Origin: an uncultured Moraxella sp. | Lineage (GTDB): Bacteria; Pseudomonadota; Gammaproteobacteria; Pseudomonadales; Moraxellaceae | Assembly (NCBI GenBank): GCA_937975585.1 | Contig: CALJUC010000170.1 | Location: 1-10,816, forward strand | Length of the DNA: 10,816 nucleotides | Reading direction: 5' to 3' | Shown: one piece after another, positions 6,073 through 10,816 of the stretch | How the letters are laid out: each line of letters starts with the position of its first letter | Position numbering within the stretch: position 1 is the first letter of the stretch | Program-made: the position numbers and the translations under genes | Notes under the pieces: model-generated | Databases searched by the model: none | Seen by the model: the letters and a program-made list of their open reading frames with translations, nothing else | What the model was told of the DNA's origin: nothing

Positions 6073-7104
6073 TTAAGCAAGGTTTAGCACTTGCTTACCA
6101 ATCGCTTGATAGCCCTCGATTGGCAAACGGGCACCGTATTGCTGAATCACTTGACTTGCGACGGCGGTCGCCAATCGGCCACACGTGGCCAAATCATGAC
6201 CTTGTGATAAGGCGTATAAAAACCCACCGGCAAAGTTATCCCCTGCCCCGTTGGTATCGGTCACCACGCCAATGGTTGGCGTTTCAATCATCACGGTATT
6301 GTTGTCATTGTCTTCATTAAAGACGCCTTCTTGGTATACCGCCATAGCACCCATTGCGCCATTGGTCACGACAGCAAGTTTGGTCACTTTTAACAACGCT
6401 TTGGCCGCGTCAGCAATATTGTCTTTACCGGTATAAAGTAAGGCTTCTTCTCGGTTGCAAAACACCACATCGACACCATTACCAAGCATATTGTCCAAGC
6501 CTTGACGACCAAATTTGACCACCGCTGGGTCGGCAAAACTGACCGCGACTTTGGTTTGATGGGTACTGGCAATATGGCGCATCTGAGCAATCCCATCTTG
6601 AATCGATGGGCTCATCGCCAAATAACCTTCTAAATACAACCAATCGGCATCAACTAATTGCTCAAACTCGATGTCGTTTTCGTTAATCTCTGCTGATGTG
6701 CCCAAATGGGTCTGCATGGTGCGCTCACCTTCTGGGCTTACCAATACCATGCAAGTACCCGTGGTACCACCAATCGCCACAGACTTGGTTGCGGTCTTGA
6801 TACCGGCTTTATTTAGGTCTGCCAAATACCACTCACCGTTAGCATCGTCACCGACACGGCACGCATAGAAAGTTTCATTGCCTAAACTTGCCATCGCAAA
6901 AATACTATTTGCCGCAGAACCACCACTGGCTTGCTTACTTGCACTAACGCCTTGCTCGCTTAAAAATCCGATAAGTTCGGCTTGCTCGCTATCACTGGCC
7001 AAGGTCATATTGCCCTTGGTCAAGCCGCTTAATGCTAATTGGGTGTCATCGACCACAAACTCACTATCGAGTAAGGCATTACCAATGCCAATAATTTTTG
7101 CCAT
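6073..7104 (-). CDS. PfkB-family carbohydrate/nucleoside kinase, adenosine kinase-like
   Basis: A ribokinase-fold (PfkB) kinase of 343 residues. The N-terminal GIGNALLDSEF strand carries the substrate Asp (D13). ASGGSAANSIFAMASLG (residues 59-75) is the first PfkB signature. CRVGDDANGEW is typical of the family. The second signature DTNGAGDNFAGGF begins at D283, with the anion hole and the catalytic base D289. Such proteins transfer the gamma phosphate of ATP to a sugar or nucleoside hydroxyl. The sequence resembles proteins annotated as adenosine kinase in Acinetobacter-type bacteria, which would salvage adenosine to AMP, but the substrate is not proven by the motifs. The ATG at 7104 has AAAGGA 11 bases upstream, a rather long spacing. 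It is convergent with panD and 70 bp downstream of a small membrane protein gene on the same strand. Confidence 0.93.
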   Translation of the reverse strand: MAKIIGIGNALLDSEFVVDDTQLALSGLTKGNMTLASDSEQAELIGFLSEQGVSASKQASGGSAANSIFAMASLGNETFYACRVGDDANGEWYLADLNKAGIKTATKSVAIGGTTGTCMVLVSPEGERTMQTHLGTSAEINENDIEFEQLVDADWLYLEGYLAMSPSIQDGIAQMRHIASTHQTKVAVSFADPAVVKFGRQGLDNMLGNGVDVVFCNREEALLYTGKDNIADAAKALLKVTKLAVVTNGAMGAMAVYQEGVFNEDNDNNTVMIETPTIGVVTDTNGAGDNFAGGFLYALSQGHDLATCGRLATAVASQVIQQYGARLPIEGYQAIGKQVLNLA

Positions 7105-7174
7105 TTTCTAAAATTTCCTTTGAAATTAAACGAATTAAGTTAAAAGTTTGCATAGAATAAAAAATATTTTTATC

Positions 7175-7528
7175 CTATTTATTTAGTTGAGATGATGGTT
7201 GTAAGCTAGTATGAAAACCTGTTGAAAAATACTCAAGAGGTTCACCTTCACATTCAAATCTTTGATTTTTTGCATCTAAGTCACATGAAATTTTGAGGTC
7301 ATATTCCTTAGAATTTATAGTCATCGCATCGCCTGTTACTTGGGCTGTTTTCACCCACTGTCTACAATATTGGTCATAATTTGACACTGTATTGTCTTGC
7401 AAACATTTTAGCATCTCATTGGCATACCTTCTAATTTGCATATCGTTATAAACTTGATAGCCAAGACCAACTAAGGTGACTAGAAACAGCAAACAAGCGA
7501 CACTTAAAATCAGATAAAATTTTCTCAA
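7175..7528 (-). CDS. Uncharacterised small membrane-anchored protein with four extracytoplasmic Cys
   Basis: I do not recognise this 117-residue protein. Residues 1-3 are basic and residues 4-27 are a single hydrophobic segment (FYLILSVACLLFLVTLVGLG), fitting a signal anchor or uncleaved signal peptide. The rest is soluble and would lie in the periplasm. Four cysteines (C42, C55, C82, C93) could form two disulfides. The start is a TTG at 7528: a TAA in the same frame comes immediately before it, so no earlier start is possible. AGG sits a few bases upstream. The next ATG (residue 30) would remove the membrane segment. C12 lies inside the hydrophobic stretch but lacks Leu at -3, so a lipoprotein is unlikely. 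The stop is TAG. It precedes the PfkB kinase by 70 bp; no functional link is evident. It may be a lineage-specific gene. Confidence 0.6.
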   Translation of the reverse strand: MRKFYLILSVACLLFLVTLVGLGYQVYNDMQIRRYANEMLKCLQDNTVSNYDQYCRQWVKTAQVTGDAMTINSKEYDLKISCDLDAKNQRFECEGEPLEYFSTGFHTSLQPSSQLNK

Positions 7529-7573
7529 TTACCTAATCTCAAACTATTCATTGGCAAGTATTCTACTGTAAAA

Positions 7574-7664
7574 GTCAAAACTTTACTTAAGAAAAATAAT
7601 CGATTTTGCACTTTGACAAAACTATATTTATCCCCATTTTATAAAAAATAAATCTGACAAAACT
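7574..7664 (+). repeat. Three 9-mers spaced exactly 41 bp apart
   Basis: GTCAAAACT at 7574-7582, GACAAAACT at 7615-7623 and GACAAAACT at 7656-7664 repeat with a step of 41 bp, close to four helical turns. The last two share ten bases (TGACAAAACT). They lie in the 196-bp divergent region between the small membrane protein and the M16C peptidase, and the third touches the extended -10 element. They may be binding sites for a regulator, or chance in AT-rich DNA. Confidence 0.45.
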
Positions 7665-7672
7665 GCTATACT
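7664..7672 (+). promoter_or_regulatory. Extended -10 promoter of the M16C peptidase gene
   Basis: TGC followed by TATACT (7667-7672) is a good extended -10 element. There is no convincing -35 at 17 or 18 bp (the area is A-rich). Transcription would start near 7679, giving a leader of about 45 nt before the ATG at 7725. Confidence 0.5.
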
Positions 7673-7724
7673 TTCACTCCTTATTTTGACAAGCAAGCCT
7701 TCAAATAAAACAATGGAAAACTTT

Positions 7725-10682
7725 ATGCCGACTGACTCTGCGCCTATTTTAACCTTATACCCTGAATTTACCTTATTATCTCATCATCGTATTGAAGCGC
7801 TATCACTTGATGTATTAGTTAGTGAGCATAAAGCCACCGGTTTGATTCACTACCACTTGGCGCATCCGAGTGATGAGAACGCCTTTATGGTGGGCTTTCG
7901 CACCCAACCCATGACCGACCGCGGTGAAGCCCATATTTTGGAGCATACCAGTCTGTGCGGTTCGGTGAAATACCCAGTTCGCGACCCGTTCTTTAGTATG
8001 ATTAAGCGCTCGCTGAATACCTTTATGAATGCGTTTACCGCAGCGGATTGGACGGCGTATCCGTTTGCCACCCAAAACCGCCAAGACTATTTTAACTTGC
8101 TATCAGTCTATCTGGATGCGACGTTTTTCCCGAATTTAAATCCGCTAGATTTTGCCCAAGAAGGTATTCGTGTGGAACTCGATGCGGACGGCAAGCCGCA
8201 GTTTAAGGGTATCGTGTTTAACGAAATGAAAGGCGCAATGAGTGGTGAGATTGACCAGTTGTATCACACCTTGGCGCGTCATCTATTCCCAACGACCACC
8301 TACCATTACAATTCTGGCGGGGAACCTGCTGCCATTACTGACTTAACCCATGCGGATTTGGTCAATTTTCACCAAAGCCATTACCACCCAAGCAATGCCG
8401 TAGTGATGAGTTTTGGCAATATTCCCGTGGCCGAAACTCAAGCTCGCTTGCACGAAGATGCGTTAGCAGTCGCCGGTCATGAGTTTGGTAAAGGCGCTAA
8501 ACACGCTTCACGCCTTGAAGTGCATTTGCCTGAGCCGATTGCCGTGGTCGAGAGTTATCAAGTGGATAACGTCAAACCTAAACAAACCCACCATGTGGTT
8601 GCTTGGTTGTTACCCAGTATTTTGGACAGTAAGCAACGATTGGCGATGCGCTTGCTTGAAGGTATCTTGGTTGAACACGCCGGCTCACCCCTACGCGCGT
8701 ATTTGGAAAGTCACCCACTAGCATCTGCGCCAACGCCATTATTGGGCTTGGACGATAGCCACTATCAAATGGTGTTTTATGCAGGGGTGCGTGGCTCAGA
8801 GCCAGAACACGCTGAAGCGATTGAACAGGGTATCTTAGACTTGCTCCAACAAATCGCTGCTAAGCCGATTGACCCGATTGAAATTGAAACCATCTTGCAC
8901 CAAATCGAAATCGACCAACGCCATATCGGCGGTGACAGTATGCCGTATGGTCTAAACTTGATGCTTGAAGGCTTTAGCACCGCGATTCACGATGGTGACC
9001 CGATGTGTGTGTGGAACATCGATGAAAACCTTAACTGGCTACGTGAACAAGTCGCGCATCCGGACTTTATCGCCAATCTGATTCGTACCCACTTGCTTGA
9101 TAATCACCATCGCGTGCGTTTGACCTTGGTACCTGATGCCAATAAATCAGAAAAATTGGCGCAAGCTGAGCAAGCCAAGCTTGAGCGTATTGCCGGTATT
9201 TTAACCCCTGAAAAACGCGAAGACTTGATTGAGCAGGCACAAGCCTTGGCCGAACGTCAAGCTACGCTCGATGATGTTGACTTATTACCAAAGGTTGGTC
9301 TACAAGATATTCCGGCTGAGATTCAGTTCAAGACTGGTAAAACCCAAGCGGTACAACTCAATGGCTTAGACAGCGTACTATATGAGTATGAGGCGGGTAC
9401 CAATGGGCTATATTATTACCAAGTGATTATTGCGCTTGAGGGTCATGAGGCGGTGATTAATCACCCTGACCTACCGACTTATCTGACGTTAATCAGTGAA
9501 GTGGGCACCCATGATGTCGATGCGCGTAGTTTTCAAGCATTGCAAGCGCGTCATTCTAGTGGGGTAACGGTACGCATTAGCCAACGCACGTCACCGGATA
9601 ATCCTGAAAAAATGGACAGTTTCTTGGTGATTGCCACACGCTCATTGAGCCGTAAGCTTGAAGCCATTGACTTGTTAAAAATGGTACTCAATGACACTAT
9701 CTTTACTGAGTTTGAGCGTATCGAAGAATTATTGACCCAAAAACAAATGGGTTGGCAATCTCGCTTGGCGAATGCCGGACACGCGTATGCCATGCAAACC
9801 GCTAGCCGCAATATGAGCCAAATTAGCCGCCTTGAGTATGTGCGTGGTGGCTTGCCGGCACTTAATGAGTTGACCGAATTTTTGGCCAAGGCTGAAGCCG
9901 ATAGCAGCGAATGGACGCGTTTGAGCGAGCGTTTAACCGCATTGCATCAATACATCAAAGCCTTGCCAAAACAAGCCTTATTAATCGCGGAAGCGGAATA
10001 CTTACCAACGCTGACACAAGCGATTGTCGCGAGTTGGGCAACGCCATTACCACAAATGCATAATGCTTTAGTCGACCAACCGGTAACGACAGACAGTAAG
10101 GATATCGCTTGGCTTGCCCAAACCAACGTCTATCATAATGCGATGGCATTCCAAGCCGTACCGGCAGACCACGATGATGCCGCTGCCTTGATGGTGTTAT
10201 CGGGCGTGTTACGCAACAACTATTTACACCGTGCGATTCGTGAAACCGGTGGTGCGTATGGTGGCGGTGCCAGTTATGACAGCAATGCGTGTTCATTTAA
10301 GTTCTATAGCTACCGCGACCCACGTTTGGCAGAAACGTTTACCGATTTCTTGGGCAGTATTGATTGGTTACTGGCACAAACAGCGGGTGAGCAGACTGAT
10401 GCGTGGCTTGAAGAAGCGATTTTAGGCTTGATGGCAGGCATGGATAAACCCGCCAGTCCCGCCGGTGAAGCGGTCAAGGCGTTATTTTCTGAATTGCACC
10501 ATCGTGGCAAGGCGTGGCAACAAGCCATGCGTGCCAAGATTTTGGCGGTGACGTTGGCAGACTTGCAACGCGTCACCATGACATATTTGAAAGATAAACC
10601 CGCGGTACGCGCGACCCTAGCGCCATTTGATAAAGCCGATGAAGTGGAAAAAATGGGCTTTGTGGTGCAAAAAGTGCTGTAA
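7725..10682 (+). CDS. M16C zinc metallopeptidase, presequence protease (PreP)-like
   Basis: A 985-residue member of peptidase family M16, subfamily C, related to PreP and falcilysin, which degrade unfolded peptides in a closed chamber. The inverted zinc motif HILEH is at residues 70-74 (ligands H70 and H74, base E73) and the third ligand E167 lies in VFNEMKGAMS. The C-terminal half holds RETGGAYGGGASYD with R839 and Y845, which match the substrate-binding Arg and Tyr of PreP with the same spacing of six. Two M16 halves joined by a hinge near residues 490-550 account for the length. No signal peptide is seen, so it is probably cytoplasmic and likely clears peptides. ATG 7725 is preferred because GGAAA lies about seven bases before it; ATG 7713 (four residues longer) and TTG 7686 are in frame but lack a ribosome site. 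It is transcribed alone and ends at a bidirectional terminator. Confidence 0.93.
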   Translation: MPTDSAPILTLYPEFTLLSHHRIEALSLDVLVSEHKATGLIHYHLAHPSDENAFMVGFRTQPMTDRGEAHILEHTSLCGSVKYPVRDPFFSMIKRSLNTFMNAFTAADWTAYPFATQNRQDYFNLLSVYLDATFFPNLNPLDFAQEGIRVELDADGKPQFKGIVFNEMKGAMSGEIDQLYHTLARHLFPTTTYHYNSGGEPAAITDLTHADLVNFHQSHYHPSNAVVMSFGNIPVAETQARLHEDALAVAGHEFGKGAKHASRLEVHLPEPIAVVESYQVDNVKPKQTHHVVAWLLPSILDSKQRLAMRLLEGILVEHAGSPLRAYLESHPLASAPTPLLGLDDSHYQMVFYAGVRGSEPEHAEAIEQGILDLLQQIAAKPIDPIEIETILHQIEIDQRHIGGDSMPYGLNLMLEGFSTAIHDGDPMCVWNIDENLNWLREQVAHPDFIANLIRTHLLDNHHRVRLTLVPDANKSEKLAQAEQAKLERIAGILTPEKREDLIEQAQALAERQATLDDVDLLPKVGLQDIPAEIQFKTGKTQAVQLNGLDSVLYEYEAGTNGLYYYQVIIALEGHEAVINHPDLPTYLTLISEVGTHDVDARSFQALQARHSSGVTVRISQRTSPDNPEKMDSFLVIATRSLSRKLEAIDLLKMVLNDTIFTEFERIEELLTQKQMGWQSRLANAGHAYAMQTASRNMSQISRLEYVRGGLPALNELTEFLAKAEADSSEWTRLSERLTALHQYIKALPKQALLIAEAEYLPTLTQAIVASWATPLPQMHNALVDQPVTTDSKDIAWLAQTNVYHNAMAFQAVPADHDDAAALMVLSGVLRNNYLHRAIRETGGAYGGGASYDSNACSFKFYSYRDPRLAETFTDFLGSIDWLLAQTAGEQTDAWLEEAILGLMAGMDKPASPAGEAVKALFSELHHRGKAWQQAMRAKILAVTLADLQRVTMTYLKDKPAVRATLAPFDKADEVEKMGFVVQKVL

Positions 10683-10703
10683 CTTCTCACACTTTTATCT
10701 GAT

Positions 10704-10734
10704 AAAAAAACGCCTCATCATTGAGGCGTTTTTT
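10704..10734 (+). terminator. Bidirectional intrinsic terminator after the M16C gene
   Basis: CGCCTCA (10711-10717), loop TCAT, TGAGGCG (10722-10728), flanked by seven A (10704-10710) and six T (10729-10734). The A run pairs with the T run and gives a T tail on the minus strand, so it can stop transcription from both sides. Confidence 0.92.
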
Positions 10735-10772
10735 ATGCGTAATGACTTTTTATATCTAGGGGAAACCTTTGC

Positions 10773-10796
10773 ACGAACAGATACACAAAAGTTCGT
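10773..10796. repeat. Perfect 6-bp dyad over the right-edge promoter
   Basis: ACGAAC (10773-10778) and GTTCGT (10791-10796) are perfect inverted copies separated by 12 bases. The dyad spans the -35 and much of the spacer of the promoter at 10782-10810, a usual place for a repressor operator. No known operator family was assigned. Confidence 0.4.
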
Positions 10797-10810
10797 TAAA
10801 ATGATATAAT
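10782..10810 (+). promoter_or_regulatory. Strong extended -10 promoter reading out of the window
   Basis: TACACA (10782-10787, 4 of 6), a 17-bp spacer and a perfect TATAAT (10805-10810) preceded by TGA, which gives the extended TGn element. Transcription would start at or just past the window edge, so it serves a gene to the right that is not seen. Confidence 0.65.
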
Positions 10811-10816
10811 GCTTTA

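Noticed and set aside
7493..7495. C12 of the small membrane protein as a lipoprotein lipidation site
   Set aside because: The residue at -3 is Ser rather than Leu, and the hydrophobic segment continues well past the Cys.
7686..7691. Perfect TTGACA as a -35 element
   Set aside because: No -10-like hexamer at 16-18 bp downstream (7708-7715), and it is downstream of a better promoter.
7686..7724. Longer M16C starts at TTG 7686 or ATG 7713
   Set aside because: Neither has a Shine-Dalgarno sequence, and TTG 7686 is too close to the predicted transcript start near 7679; ATG 7713 remains possible.
10627..10809. Plus-strand 60-codon open frame at the right end
   Set aside because: It overlaps the M16C 3' end in another frame and runs through the terminator and promoter region; no ribosome site and no recognisable protein.

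Overview
The window looks like a housekeeping stretch of a gammaproteobacterial chromosome, most likely from the Moraxellaceae (Moraxella/Faucicola/Psychrobacter type). I infer this from three things: the protein sequences, a moderately AT-rich composition, and the gene order ispE - tRNA-Gln - prs - rplY - pth, which is an old conserved block in Gammaproteobacteria. The family assignment rests on memory of related proteins and was not searched.

Layout, left to right. Positions 1-318 hold the 3' end of the citrate synthase gene gltA, closed by an intrinsic terminator. Positions 508-1749 hold a major facilitator (MFS) transporter gene that is continuous in frame but interrupted by two TAG codons, so it is called a pseudogene. 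Next comes ispE (isoprenoid synthesis), then tRNA-Gln(UUG) with its own strong promoter, then prs (PRPP synthase) ending in a terminator. rplY (ribosomal protein bL25) and pth (peptidyl-tRNA hydrolase) follow, 25 bp apart and probably co-transcribed. The rplY leader contains a second terminator-like hairpin that could act as an attenuator. panD (aspartate decarboxylase, pantothenate/CoA synthesis) comes next and ends at a strong terminator.

On the minus strand, convergent with panD, lie a PfkB-family sugar/nucleoside kinase (adenosine kinase-like, 6073-7104) and, upstream of it, a small uncharacterised membrane-anchored protein with four extracytoplasmic cysteines (7175-7528). Divergent from these is a large M16C metallopeptidase of the PreP/presequence protease type (7725-10682), ending at a bidirectional terminator. 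The last 80 bases hold a strong extended -10 promoter overlapped by a perfect 6-bp dyad, reading out of the window.

Most genes serve basic metabolism and translation: citrate entry to the TCA cycle, MEP isoprenoids, PRPP, pantothenate, bL25/5S rRNA, recycling of peptidyl-tRNA, and peptide clearance. I do not see a mobile element, CRISPR array, defence island or obviously new multi-gene system. The points most worth a second look are the two amber codons in the MFS gene, the attenuator-like rplY leader, the three 9-mers spaced exactly 41 bp apart ahead of the M16C gene, the small Cys-containing membrane protein, and the dyad over the promoter at the right edge.
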